Below, piece after piece: positions 1 to 7,550 of a DNA stretch of 11,170 nucleotides. Under the pieces are notes generated by a model, which made no database searches, was not told where the DNA came from, and saw only the letters and a list, made by a program, of their open reading frames with translations. Position numbers and translations under genes: made by a program. The stretch is from positions 1 to 11,170 of the forward strand of contig JBQTIR010000050.1 of assembly GCA_052387905.1 (NCBI GenBank), given 5' to 3'. Position 1 is the first letter of the stretch. The number at the start of each line of letters is the position of its first letter. The DNA comes from JBQTII01 sp052387905 (GTDB lineage Bacteria; Actinomycetota; Actinomycetes; Sporichthyales; Sporichthyaceae).

Positions 1-1
1 C

Positions 2-127
2 AACCGGGCGAAGAAGGCCGGCAAGAAGATCAACGATGCCGAGCTGGACACGCTGCGCAACGTGTGTCGTTGTGGCACGTACCCGCGGGTGCGTGAGGCG
101 ATCAAGGAAGCCGCCCGCAACATGTAA
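2..127 (+). CDS. (2Fe-2S)-binding small subunit of a molybdenum hydroxylase (isoquinoline 1-oxidoreductase alpha-like), C-terminal end only
   Basis: Only the last 41 codons are present; the gene begins before the window. The frame ends in TAA at 125-127. The visible tail contains VCRCGTYPRVREAI, which matches the end of the second 2Fe-2S domain in small subunits of the xanthine dehydrogenase/isoquinoline oxidoreductase family; the Cys-x-Cys pair would be the last two ligands of one cluster. In that family the small subunit passes electrons between the molybdopterin-binding large subunit and an external acceptor. The Lys-rich stretch before it (RAKKAGKKIND) is unusual but does not disturb the motif. 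The substrate cannot be told from this fragment. A hairpin terminator follows 18 bp after the stop, so this is the last gene of its transcript and belongs to the chromosome flanking the island. Confidence 0.75.
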   Translation, partial: NRAKKAGKKINDAELDTLRNVCRCGTYPRVREAIKEAARNM

Positions 128-145
128 CTCGGGTAAAAAAATCGT

Positions 146-177
146 GGGCCCGTCCGGTCGGGGTGCCGGGCGGGCCC
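146..177 (+). terminator. Hairpin terminator after the 2Fe-2S gene
   Basis: GGGCCCGTCCGG (146-157) pairs with CCGGGCGGGCCC (166-177) across an 8-base loop, giving a 12-bp stem with a single G-U wobble. No T-run follows on the + strand, which is common for actinobacterial terminators. An A-tract (135-141) lies just upstream and would read as a T-tract on the opposite strand, so it could also terminate leftward transcription. Confidence 0.75.
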
Positions 178-211
178 ATGCCTGTCCCGACCTGGTGCCG
201 ACGAAACCGAT

Positions 212-240
212 TTGTGGATCGCTCCGCACCCCGCTAACCT
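212..240 (+). promoter_or_regulatory. Candidate promoter of the initiator tRNA gene
   Basis: TTGTGG (212-217) and TAACCT (235-240) are separated by exactly 17 bp. The predicted start, about 247, is roughly 8 bp before the mature tRNA 5' end. Both hexamers are weak matches to the housekeeping consensus but keep the most conserved positions (TTG; TA...T). The call rests on spacing and position only. Confidence 0.4.
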
Positions 241-254
241 GCGTAAGCACTCGA

Positions 255-331
255 CGCGGGGTGGAGCAGTTCGGTAGCTCGCTGGGCTCATAACCCAGAG
301 GTCACAGGTTCAAATCCTGTCCCCGCTACCA
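255..331 (+). tRNA. Initiator tRNA-fMet (CAT anticodon)
   Basis: The 77-nt cloverleaf folds completely. The acceptor strand is CGCGGGG (255-261), closing with CCCCGC (321-326). The D stem is GAGC/GCTC, and the anticodon stem CTGGG (282-286) pairs with CCCAG (294-298). Anticodon CAT is at 289-291, the T stem is ACAGG/CCTGT with loop TTCAAAT, and CCA is encoded at 329-331. Two features mark it as the initiator and not an elongator: the first base (C) does not pair with its partner (T327), and the anticodon stem carries three consecutive G-C pairs. It starts translation with formyl-methionine. The stretch 285-301 is repeated exactly at the right end of the window, so this gene is probably the insertion site of the island that follows. 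Confidence 0.95.
285..301 (+). repeat. Left copy of a 17-bp direct repeat inside the tRNA (putative attL core)
   Basis: GGCTCATAACCCAGAGG runs from the anticodon stem through the anticodon loop into the variable loop of the tRNA and is identical to 11154-11170 in the same orientation. The base before it differs (G284 versus C11153), so identity starts sharply at 285. Tyrosine-recombinase elements commonly use tRNA anticodon or T-arm segments as crossover sites and leave an intact tRNA at one end. The right limit cannot be fixed because the other copy runs off the window; it may extend to the tRNA 3' end. Confidence 0.75.
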
Positions 332-345
332 AGAAGACGCAGGTC

Positions 346-379
346 AGGGCCATGATCACGAGTTTGTGATCGTGGCCCT
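346..379 (+). terminator. Long hairpin just after the tRNA, probable tRNA terminator
   Basis: AGGGCCATGATCAC (346-359) pairs with GTGATCGTGGCCCT (366-379) over a 6-base loop (GAGTTT). This is a 14-bp stem with one G-U wobble, starting 14 bp past the tRNA CCA. No T-run follows (CGATCGTTAT). Position and stability fit a terminator for the tRNA transcript, which would insulate jetA from the tRNA promoter. Because it lies just inside the island boundary, it may instead belong to the integration site. Confidence 0.55.
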
Positions 380-387
380 CGATCGTT

Positions 388-406
388 ATGTAGGCAGAAT
401 GTAGGC
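388..406 (+). repeat. Paired 8-bp direct repeat ATGTAGGC, one helical turn apart
   Basis: ATGTAGGC occurs at 388-395 and again at 399-406, an 11-bp period. This places both copies on the same face of the helix, 57 bp after the tRNA end. The spacing and the location next to the presumed attachment site suggest protein-binding sites, for example integrase arm-type or excisionase sites. Two 8-mers alone could be chance. Confidence 0.4.
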
Positions 407-415
407 GAATTTTCA

Positions 416-472
416 GCGACACGCCGTGCTGGACGCCCGCGGATGCCATCGGACGGGCGTGGACAGCGTCGC
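416..472 (+). other. Nested inverted repeats, possible structured leader or small RNA
   Basis: Three collinear stems nest: GCGAC (416-420) with GTCGC (468-472), GCTG (428-431) with CAGC (464-467), and ACGCCCG (433-439) with CGGGCGT (454-460). The apical loop is 14 bases and a 7-base bulge lies on the 5' side. The 16 pairs are a reasonable hairpin, but G+C-rich DNA forms such structures by chance, and no family is recognised. Confidence 0.25.
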
Positions 473-617
473 GACGTCCGCACTTGCCCGCCCGAATCGG
501 GCCGCCAGCGTTGAGCATGGAAGCGCGCCGCGCCGTCTCTGCAGCGTTCCGTCGACCAGGTCTGGGCGGGTCGGATTCGACGGCAGGACGAACGCCGTGT
601 CGTTCCGTGAGCGTCGG

Positions 618-645
618 GAGCGCTGTCGGTGCGCTCAGTAATACT
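618..645 (+). promoter_or_regulatory. Candidate control region of the jet operon
   Basis: A dyad GAGCGC-N7-GCGCTC (618-636) is followed immediately by the palindrome AGTAATACT (637-645). Within the latter, AATACT (640-645) is a 4-of-6 match to a -10 element. No good -35 lies 16-18 bp upstream. The only other AT-containing promoter-like stretch before jetA is weaker, so this is my best guess for a promoter/operator. A start near 652 would give a leader of about 38 nt. Confidence 0.25.
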
Positions 646-689
646 TGGCGCGAGTTCGAAACACGTAGGCGGCGGTCAGGGGCGAGGCC

Positions 690-2222
690 ATGGCGGAGCG
701 ACGGGTGCAGCCGTTCGCGCACGTCGACGCGCCGTTGTCCCCGCTCTACCGGCGCGTCATGCGGGTGTTCGACGAGGCGAAGCGGCGCTTCGTGGTCCAC
801 CTGCGACCGGAGGACGTGGTGGAGGCGCTGGCGGCGGATGGCGGGGCGCAGGTCGCGCTCGATCCCGTCCAGAATGCGCTCGACAGCCTGCACGAGTGGG
901 GAAATCTTCGGGCTGACCCGGATGCGTCGCGCGTGACGTCAGTGGAGGACTTCTACCGGGCGCGCTACCTTTACCAGTTCACCCGCGAGGGCGAGGCGGC
1001 CGAGCGCGCGCTGGAGTTGTACGAGCAGCAGATCGCGCGGCGCGGAGAGCTGCAGGCGGTCGCGCTCGAGGACATCCGCATCCGGCTGCGGTCGCTGCGC
1101 GAGCTCGCCCGCAGCGCCGATCCCGACCCGGCCGTGGTGCACAGCGTCCTGCTCGAGCTGACCGGCCGGCTGGACAGTCTCGCGGCGAACGCGAGCGTGT
1201 TCATGGGCGGCCTCCAGCGCACGATCGAGCTGCGCGACATCGACGAAGCGGCGTTTCTCGCCTACAAGGACCACCTGATCGCCTACCTCGAACGGTTCGT
1301 CGCCGACCTCGCCGTCAAGGCGCACGACATCGCGAGCACCCTCGCGGCGATCGACGACGCGGCCGCGCAGCGACTCCTGCGGCTCGCCGCCGAGCGCGAG
1401 GCCGGCGACGCGGCGCCGGGGGACGACGGCGCGGACCCGGTGGAGGCACGGCTCGCCGAGTGGCGCCGGCGTTGGTCGGGCCTGGCCTCCTGGTTCAGCG
1501 GAGACCGGGCGCACCCGAGCCAGGCCGCACTCTTGCGACAGCGCACGCGCAAGGCGATCCCCGACCTGCTGACGACGATCAGCATCCTGCAGGAGCGCCG
1601 ATCCGGGCGAAGCGACCGCTCGGCGGATTTCCGCGAACTCGCCCGCTGGTTCGCCCAGGCCCCGACGGACGCTGACGCGCACCGGCTCTGGCGCGCGGCG
1701 TTCGGCCTCTCCACGGCGCGCCACCTCACCGGGCCGGTCGCCGGTCCGGGCGCTCCGCCCGCCGCGAGCTGGCGGGAGGCCGACCCGGTCGAGATCGCGC
1801 CGCGGCTGCGCGCGACCGGGCAGTACCAGCGCCGCGGCAAGCCGACCCGCGTGGCCGACCGCTCGTCGGCCCGCGCCCATCTCGCTGCGCTCGTCGCGGC
1901 GGAGCGAGCGCAGTCGGAGGCGGCGCGCGCCCGCCTGGCGACCGGCCGTCCGGTCCTGCTGAGTGAGCTCGGGGAGCTGGACGCGAGTGAGTTCGCGCTG
2001 TTCCTGCGACTGCTCGGCGAGGCGTTGGCGGCCGGGCCGCCGGCGACGGGCGGCGGGATCACCACGGTGACGGCCGACGGCTCGATCGAGATCACCTTGA
2101 CGCCGGTGCCTGGGGCGGGCATCGCCGCCGTCCACACGCCGGACGGGGTCCTGTACGGCCCGGAGCACGAACTCACGATTGTCGACCGTTCCGTGCCGGC
2201 GGCGGCTGGGGCCGCCTCATGA
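690..2222 (+). CDS. jetA: Wadjet subunit JetA, kleisin-like (DUF2397 / TIGR02677)
   Basis: The product is 510 aa, close to the usual size of about 490-510 aa for this family. Family-like blocks visible are SVEDFYRARYLYQFT (84-98), the HRLWRAAFGL...RHL block near 325-346, the W-x-x-ADPVEIAPRLRATG block near 360-378, and FALFLRLLGEAL (435-446). The tail has the VHTPDGVLYGPEHELTI pattern. In Wadjet, JetA is the MukF-like kleisin that bridges the JetC ATPase heads and binds JetB, forming a DNA-loop-extruding complex that senses small circular plasmids. There is no signal peptide or membrane segment, so it should be cytosolic. ATG 690 is chosen because AGGGG (678-682) lies 7 nt upstream and the family N-terminus follows directly. 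The stop overlaps jetB as ATGA, implying translational coupling. The name rests on recalled family patterns and on operon order. Confidence 0.88.
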   Translation: MAERRVQPFAHVDAPLSPLYRRVMRVFDEAKRRFVVHLRPEDVVEALAADGGAQVALDPVQNALDSLHEWGNLRADPDASRVTSVEDFYRARYLYQFTREGEAAERALELYEQQIARRGELQAVALEDIRIRLRSLRELARSADPDPAVVHSVLLELTGRLDSLAANASVFMGGLQRTIELRDIDEAAFLAYKDHLIAYLERFVADLAVKAHDIASTLAAIDDAAAQRLLRLAAEREAGDAAPGDDGADPVEARLAEWRRRWSGLASWFSGDRAHPSQAALLRQRTRKAIPDLLTTISILQERRSGRSDRSADFRELARWFAQAPTDADAHRLWRAAFGLSTARHLTGPVAGPGAPPAASWREADPVEIAPRLRATGQYQRRGKPTRVADRSSARAHLAALVAAERAQSEAARARLATGRPVLLSELGELDASEFALFLRLLGEALAAGPPATGGGITTVTADGSIEITLTPVPGAGIAAVHTPDGVLYGPEHELTIVDRSVPAAAGAAS

Positions 2223-3430
2223 ACCGGCAGGCAGGCCAGCTCGCCGACGTCCTCGATCTCAAGCGGGACGCGGAGCGCCGCCAGGCCGTGCGCGTCTTGC
2301 TGCGGCACCCGCTGCTCACGCCCACGCGACCAGACCCGGCGGCGTTCGTCCTAGTGCGCCGGCACTCGGAGTGGCTGCGGGAGTGGTTCGGTCGCGAGAT
2401 CGGCTGGTCGCTTCAGGTGGAGCCGAGCCTCGCCCGGCTGCGCAAGGTGGTCGCGTCCCCCGGCGACGGAACGCGCGGCGCGGTGCCGGCCACCGGGCCG
2501 CGGACGCCGCTGAGCCGCCGCCGCTACGTCTTGACCTGCCTGGCGCTGGCCACGCTGGAGCGTGCGGACGCCCAGGTCACGCTCGGCAGGCTCACGGAGC
2601 GGGTGCTCGCGCTGGCCGCCGACCCCGAGCTCGCGGCGGCGGGCATGACCTTCACCCTCGAGAGCCGGGAGGAGCGGGCCGACCTCGCCGCGGTGGCGCG
2701 CATGCTGCTCGGCCTCGGCGTCCTGGTTCGGGTGGCCGGGGACGAACAGGCCTTCGTCAACCGGTCCGGGGACGCGCTCTACGACGTCGACCGCCGCGTC
2801 CTGGCCACGCTGCTCGTGACGCGGGTCGGCCCGTCGACGGTGTCCGCGCCGGCGTTCGACGACCGCCTCGCCGAGATCCTCGCCGAGCCGTACCCGGACA
2901 CCGAAGATCTGCGCAACCGAGCCGTGCGGCACCGCCTCGCCCGTTCCCTACTCGACGACCCCGTGGTGTACCTCGACGATCTGACGGAGGACGAGGCCGC
3001 CTACCTGGCCGTGCAGAAGGGTCCGCTCCTGCGGCGGCTGGCCGACGGCAGTGGGCTCGTGGCCGAGGTCAGGGCCGAGGGGATTGCGCTGGTGGACCCC
3101 ACGGGCGAGGCGAGCGACATCGGGATGCCGGAAGAGGGGACGGACGGGCACGTCACCCTGCTCGTGGCGGAGATGCTCGCCGGTGCAGGCGTGGACGCGG
3201 TGGTGACGGTAGCTCAGATCGAGGCCCACATCGCCGGCCTCGCCGCCCGGCATCGCCCCTACTGGCGCAAGAGCGCGACGGAGCCGGGCGCGCAGCGGGA
3301 GCTGGCCACGATGGCGCTGACGCGGTTGTTGTCCCTCGGCCTCATCCGGTGGGACTCCGGAGTGGTCCGCCCGCGTCCGGCGCTGGCCCGGTTCACCTAC
3401 GGGCCGGTCACGGTCGGACGTCCCGCATGA
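2219..3430 (+). CDS. jetB: Wadjet subunit JetB, KITE-like (DUF2398 / TIGR02678)
   Basis: The product is 403 aa, slightly longer than is typical for TIGR02678. The N-terminal region has the family-like ERRQAVRVLLRHPLLT and FVLVRRHSEWLREWF segments, with DALYDVDRR at 185-193 in the middle. The C-terminal third looks helical, with a winged-helix flavour (MALTRLLSLGLIRWDSGVVRPRPALARF). In SMC complexes of the Muk/Mks/Wadjet kind the KITE subunit dimerises and binds the kleisin, regulating ATPase head engagement and DNA clamping. Start ATG 2219 overlaps the jetA stop (ATGA), and the jetB stop overlaps the jetC start in the same way, so stoichiometric expression from one message is expected. No transmembrane or export signals are seen. 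Identity is drawn jointly from sequence features and the conserved A-B-C-D order. Confidence 0.87.
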   Translation: MNRQAGQLADVLDLKRDAERRQAVRVLLRHPLLTPTRPDPAAFVLVRRHSEWLREWFGREIGWSLQVEPSLARLRKVVASPGDGTRGAVPATGPRTPLSRRRYVLTCLALATLERADAQVTLGRLTERVLALAADPELAAAGMTFTLESREERADLAAVARMLLGLGVLVRVAGDEQAFVNRSGDALYDVDRRVLATLLVTRVGPSTVSAPAFDDRLAEILAEPYPDTEDLRNRAVRHRLARSLLDDPVVYLDDLTEDEAAYLAVQKGPLLRRLADGSGLVAEVRAEGIALVDPTGEASDIGMPEEGTDGHVTLLVAEMLAGAGVDAVVTVAQIEAHIAGLAARHRPYWRKSATEPGAQRELATMALTRLLSLGLIRWDSGVVRPRPALARFTYGPVTVGRPA

Positions 3431-6400
3431 CGGCCACGGCGCCGGAGCTGTCGGCGCTGCCGGTTGCCCGCACCGACCGCTGGCAGCCGCTGCGGCTCGG
3501 ACTTGTGGACCTCTTTTACTACGACTATCAGGAGTTCTGGTTCCGCGACGGCCGCCTGATGTTGCGGGGGAACAACGGCACGGGCAAGTCCAAGGTGCTC
3601 GCGCTGAGCCTGCCCTTCCTGCTGGACGGGGAGCTGGCCGCCCACCGGGTCGAGCCCGACGGCGATCCGAAGAAACGCATGGAGTGGAACCTGCTGCTGG
3701 ACGGGCGCCACGAGGAGCGCCTCGGCTACACCTGGTTGGAGTTCGGGCGGCGGACGGCGACCGGCGAGCACGCCTACGTCACGATCGGGTGCGGGCTCAG
3801 GGCGGTCGCCGGGCGGGGGATCGCCGACAAGTGGTTCTTCCTCACCTCCCAGCGCCTCGGTACCGACCTGTTCCTCATCTCCCCGGGAGGCACGGCGCTC
3901 ACCCGGGAGCGGCTGGAGGCCGAGGTCGGCCTGAGCGGGCAGGTCGTGCGGACGGCGGAGGCCTACCGACGGCTTGTCGACGAGCACCTGTTCAGGCTCG
4001 GTCCCGACCGGTACGACGCGCTCGTCGACCTGCTCGTCCAGTTGCGTGCGCCGCAGCTGTCCAAGAAGCCGGACGAGGCGCGCCTGTCCGGCGCGTTGTC
4101 CCAGGCCCTCGCGCCGGTCGACCAAGCCGTGCTGGCCGACGTCGCCGCCGCCTTCCACGACCTCGAGCAGCAGCGCACCGAGCTGGAGGGGTTGCGGGAG
4201 ACGCGCGGGCACGTCGAGCGCTTCCTCACGCGCTACACGGCGTACGCGCGCATCGCCGCGCGGCGGGCGGAAACCGCGCTGCGGACGGCGCAGTCCGCGT
4301 ACGAGAAGGCGGGCCGGTCGCTGGTCGCGTTGCGCGAGCAGCTCGCGGCCGCGCGGATCGCGCGCTACGAGGCGGCCGCCGCACTCGAGGCCGCGGAGCG
4401 CGCGCTGATCGAGCTCGCGGCGGTTCGCGAGGAGCTGCGCGAGCGTCCAGAACTCAAGGACCTGGACCACGCGGAGGGTGCGCTGCAGACGGCGGCGAAG
4501 TGGGCCGCGACCGCCCGCGACCGCGCCGACCGCGCCGTATCCGACGCCGGGTCGCGTCGCGCGCGGCTGGCCGACGCGGAGGCGGCCGCCGGGCGCGCGT
4601 TGGGCGCGTTGCTCGACGGGGCGGCCACTGCCCGTACGAGTGCCGGTGCCGCGGGCCTGGCCGCCGGGCACGACCGGGCGGCGGACCCGCTGTCGCTGCC
4701 CGACGGGGTGGCGGACGACCGAGCCGTCGCGGCGGCGACGACGGCCTGGCGAACCTTGGCGGAGGCGCGCGAGCTCGCGGCCAACCAGGTCCTGACGCTG
4801 GCTCAGGTCGCGGCCAAGGCGGAGGATTCCGCCGCCGAGGCCCGTCGCCACCTCGGCGACCGGGAGGCCTCGCGGGACGCTGCGCTGGACGAGGTGGCCG
4901 ACGCCCAAGCCGGCGTCGAGGAGGCCGCCGAGGATCTGGTCGCCGCCTGGCGGGCGTACGCCGGCCAGGCCGTGGAACTAGCGGCGCCCGACCCGGAGGA
5001 GGTCGGCCTCGCGTCCTGGGCGAGAACGCTGGCCGGGCCGAACCCGGCGTCCGTGGCCGCCCGCGCGGCCGCGCAGTCCGCGCATGCGGCACTCGCCGGG
5101 AGGCGGGCCGCCGCGGAGGCCGCCGAGGCCTCGGCAGTCGGGGCCCTGCGCCTGCTCGAGCAGGAGGACGCGGGGCTGCGCTCGGGCGTGGTGCGCCATC
5201 CACCGGCCCCGCACACGCGCGACGCCGAGTCTCGGGCCGCCCGCCCGGGCGCACCGTTCTGGCAGGTGGTCGACTTCGCCGACGGGATCGACGAGGCGCA
5301 ACGAGTGGGGCTGGAGGCGGCGCTGGAGGCGGCCGGGATCCTGGACGCCTGGGTCACCCCGGACGGCGCCTTGCTCGATGCGGGCATTTCCGATGTGGTG
5401 GTGACGGGCGGTCAGATGGGGAGTCCGAACCTCGGATCGGTCCTGGTACCCGCCCCGGATGCGGGAGCAGTGCCCACCGAGGCCGTCGCCGCGGTGCTGG
5501 CCGGGATCGGGTTCGGGCCGGACTCGGGCCCGTCCTGGGTCAGTGCCGACGGCCGTTTCCGGGTCGGGGCGCTCGCGGGTTCGGGGGCGAAGGACGCCGC
5601 GGAATACGTGGGGCACGCGGCACGGGAGGCGGCGCTGCGCCGTCGGCTGGCCGAACTGGTCGAGGAGATCGCCGCCGCGCGGGCAGACGTCGTCCGCGCG
5701 GCCAAGGCCGTCGCGGAGGTGACGCAGCGCCAGGAACGGCTGAGCGCCGAGATCGCCCGCGAGCCGGCGGATGCGGCGCTCCGGGACGCGCACGGCGAGG
5801 TCGGCGCTCGGCGTCGGCACGCCGAGCAGTGCGCCGAGGCCGTCGTTCGGGCACGCGCCGTGGTCGCCGAGCGTGAGGTGGCCGCCGCCGAGGCCGTCCG
5901 CGTGCGCGACGAGGCCGCGGCCGACCGCGGGCTGTCCACGAGCGAGGCCGATCTGCGGGAGACCCTCGCGGCGGTGGGGCGCTACCGCACGGCCGCCGTC
6001 GAACTGACCGCGGCGGTCCGCGAGCACGCCGGCCGCCTGCGCGAACTCGCGACCTCGTCGGCTGAGGCTGTCGCGGCCCAGGCGACCCTGGCCACCACGG
6101 CCGCCGAACGGAACGCCGCAGAAGGCGAGCACGACGTCGCCGCGGCGCGGCTGCGCACCCTGCAGGAGTCAATCGGCGCGACCGTCGCGGAACTCCAGCA
6201 GCGGCTGGCGGAGACCACCGCCGCCCTCGCCCGCACGCGGGCCGACCGGCAGGAAGCCGCGGCCGACCTCCAGGACCACGTCGCCGCCGCCGCCGTCCTC
6301 GAAGGGCGAGAGGTCGAACTGACAGAGCGTCAGCAGGAGCTGGTCACCGAGCGGGACGCGGCCGTCTTTGCGTTCCACCGATTCGCGTCCACCGGGCTGC

Positions 6401-7527
6401 TCGTCGTCGCGGTCCCGGAACTGGAGGTTCTCGAGATCGGCACGGGCTGGGAGGCGTCCCCGGCCGTCCAACTAGCGCGGCGCGCCGAGGAGGCGCTCGC
6501 CGAGGTCGACGCGGGCGAGCATGCCTGGCGGCGGGTCAACGACGACATCGTCCGGCGCTTCACGGAGCTCGGCGAGGGCCTCAGCCGGCACGGGCACCAG
6601 GCCCAGTCGGAGCTCAAGGAGGACCGCTTCGTCGTCACGATCACGTTCCAGAGCCGGCCCCGTACACCTGGGGAGCTGACGGCCCTCCTCGACGGCGAGG
6701 TCGACTACCGCGAGCGGATGCTCTCAGCCCGGGAGCGCGAGTTGCTGTCCGAGCACCTGGTCAACGACGTCGCCGGCCACTTGCAGGAGCTGATCACGGA
6801 GGCGGAGTCGCAGGTGAGTGCGATGAACGCCGAGCTGGACGAGCGCCCGACCAGCACGGGCATGAAGCTGCGGCTGCGGTGGGAGCCCCGCCCGGACGGC
6901 CCCGACGGCCTGCCGCAGGCGCGGGCGCGGCTGCTGCGCCAGTCCGCGGATCTCTGGTCGCCCGACGACCGGGCCGCGGTGAGCGAATTCCTCGCCGCGC
7001 AGATCGAGCGGGAGCGGACCGCCGGTGCGGAAGGGACCTGGCATGAGCATCTGGCCCGGGCGCTGGACTACCGCGCCTGGCACCGTTTCGTCATCGAACG
7101 CCGCCAGGACGGCAAATGGCGCTCCGCTACCGGGCCGGCGTCGGGCGGCGAGCGTGTGCTGACGGTGTCGCTGCCGCTGTTCGCCGCTGCGTCGGCGCAT
7201 TATCGCTCGGCCGACCCCTACGCCCCGCGGCTCGTCCTGCTCGACGAGGCGTTCGCCGGGGTGGACGACGACTCCCGGGCTAAATGCCTCGGCCTCTTGG
7301 CGCACTTCGACCTCGACGTGGTGATGACCAGCGAACGCGAGTGGGGCTTCTACGCGACCGTGCCCGGCATCGCGACGCACCAGCTTGTCCGGCGCGAGGG
7401 CATCGACGCCGTCCACGTCAGTACCTGGGAGTGGGACGGTCACACCCCGACGCAGGTGCAGCGGACATTCGTCGACCGGGCGCGAGACGAAGGGGTCGCG
7501 GTCGCAACCGAGGAGGGGTTGTTCTGA
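3427..7527 (+). CDS. jetC: Wadjet SMC-family ATPase JetC (TIGR02680)
   Basis: The product is 1366 aa, about the expected size. It acts as the SMC motor of the complex, using ATP to extrude DNA loops. Walker A is GNNGTGKS (48-55). A family-like block L-V-Q-L-R-A-P-Q-L-S-K-K-P-D-E starts near 203. A long Ala/Glu/Arg-rich coiled coil (about 245-595) leads to a hinge-like globular segment (about 600-730), then a returning coiled coil (to about 1000). The C-terminal head carries signature SGGER (1239-1243) and Walker B LVLLDE (1269-1274) followed by a GVD D-loop, so both ATPase half-sites look intact. The frame is open upstream to 2179, but ATG 3427 is preferred: it overlaps the jetB stop as ATGA, and the upstream extension is an Arg/Ala/Gly-rich shadow of jetB. 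Related mycobacterial Ept proteins restrict plasmid maintenance (recalled). The target is probably incoming circular plasmids. Confidence 0.93.
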   Translation: MTATAPELSALPVARTDRWQPLRLGLVDLFYYDYQEFWFRDGRLMLRGNNGTGKSKVLALSLPFLLDGELAAHRVEPDGDPKKRMEWNLLLDGRHEERLGYTWLEFGRRTATGEHAYVTIGCGLRAVAGRGIADKWFFLTSQRLGTDLFLISPGGTALTRERLEAEVGLSGQVVRTAEAYRRLVDEHLFRLGPDRYDALVDLLVQLRAPQLSKKPDEARLSGALSQALAPVDQAVLADVAAAFHDLEQQRTELEGLRETRGHVERFLTRYTAYARIAARRAETALRTAQSAYEKAGRSLVALREQLAAARIARYEAAAALEAAERALIELAAVREELRERPELKDLDHAEGALQTAAKWAATARDRADRAVSDAGSRRARLADAEAAAGRALGALLDGAATARTSAGAAGLAAGHDRAADPLSLPDGVADDRAVAAATTAWRTLAEARELAANQVLTLAQVAAKAEDSAAEARRHLGDREASRDAALDEVADAQAGVEEAAEDLVAAWRAYAGQAVELAAPDPEEVGLASWARTLAGPNPASVAARAAAQSAHAALAGRRAAAEAAEASAVGALRLLEQEDAGLRSGVVRHPPAPHTRDAESRAARPGAPFWQVVDFADGIDEAQRVGLEAALEAAGILDAWVTPDGALLDAGISDVVVTGGQMGSPNLGSVLVPAPDAGAVPTEAVAAVLAGIGFGPDSGPSWVSADGRFRVGALAGSGAKDAAEYVGHAAREAALRRRLAELVEEIAAARADVVRAAKAVAEVTQRQERLSAEIAREPADAALRDAHGEVGARRRHAEQCAEAVVRARAVVAEREVAAAEAVRVRDEAAADRGLSTSEADLRETLAAVGRYRTAAVELTAAVREHAGRLRELATSSAEAVAAQATLATTAAERNAAEGEHDVAAARLRTLQESIGATVAELQQRLAETTAALARTRADRQEAAADLQDHVAAAAVLEGREVELTERQQELVTERDAAVFAFHRFASTGLLVVAVPELEVLEIGTGWEASPAVQLARRAEEALAEVDAGEHAWRRVNDDIVRRFTELGEGLSRHGHQAQSELKEDRFVVTITFQSRPRTPGELTALLDGEVDYRERMLSARERELLSEHLVNDVAGHLQELITEAESQVSAMNAELDERPTSTGMKLRLRWEPRPDGPDGLPQARARLLRQSADLWSPDDRAAVSEFLAAQIERERTAGAEGTWHEHLARALDYRAWHRFVIERRQDGKWRSATGPASGGERVLTVSLPLFAAASAHYRSADPYAPRLVLLDEAFAGVDDDSRAKCLGLLAHFDLDVVMTSEREWGFYATVPGIATHQLVRREGIDAVHVSTWEWDGHTPTQVQRTFVDRARDEGVAVATEEGLF

Positions 7528-7550
7528 CGACGGATCACCGAGTCTGCCGT

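Larger units (their letters stand above)
332..689. other. 358-bp gene-free stretch between tRNA and jetA
   Basis: I see no credible gene here. Short open frames on both strands have no recognisable product and are expected in DNA of this composition. From left to right the stretch holds the post-tRNA hairpin (346-379), two copies of ATGTAGGC 11 bp apart (388-395 and 399-406), a nested inverted-repeat region (416-472), a short dyad (618-636) and a small AGTAATACT palindrome (637-645). It should contain the promoter of the jet operon, but no clear -35/-10 pair stands out. Confidence 0.6.

Noticed and set aside
426..641. Short + strand frames in the tRNA-jetA gap (also 484-936)
   Set aside because: No recognisable product and Arg-rich shadow composition; the longer one overlaps jetA.
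288..893. Minus-strand 201-aa open frame ending in GTGFEPVTSGL
   Set aside because: Its end is the antisense reading of the tRNA gene; this peptide ending is a familiar annotation artefact over tRNA genes. The rest runs antisense to the leader and to jetA.
2179..3426. In-frame N-terminal extension of jetC of over 400 residues
   Set aside because: It is an Arg/Ala/Gly-rich shadow of jetB in another frame. The ATGA overlap at 3427 and the start of the SMC head fold give the real start.
3684..5876. 730-aa + strand frame and several long minus-strand frames inside jetC
   Set aside because: Highly biased Arg/Gly/Pro/Ala composition, no domains, and complete overlap with a well-supported SMC gene. 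These are expected shadows in G+C-rich coding DNA.
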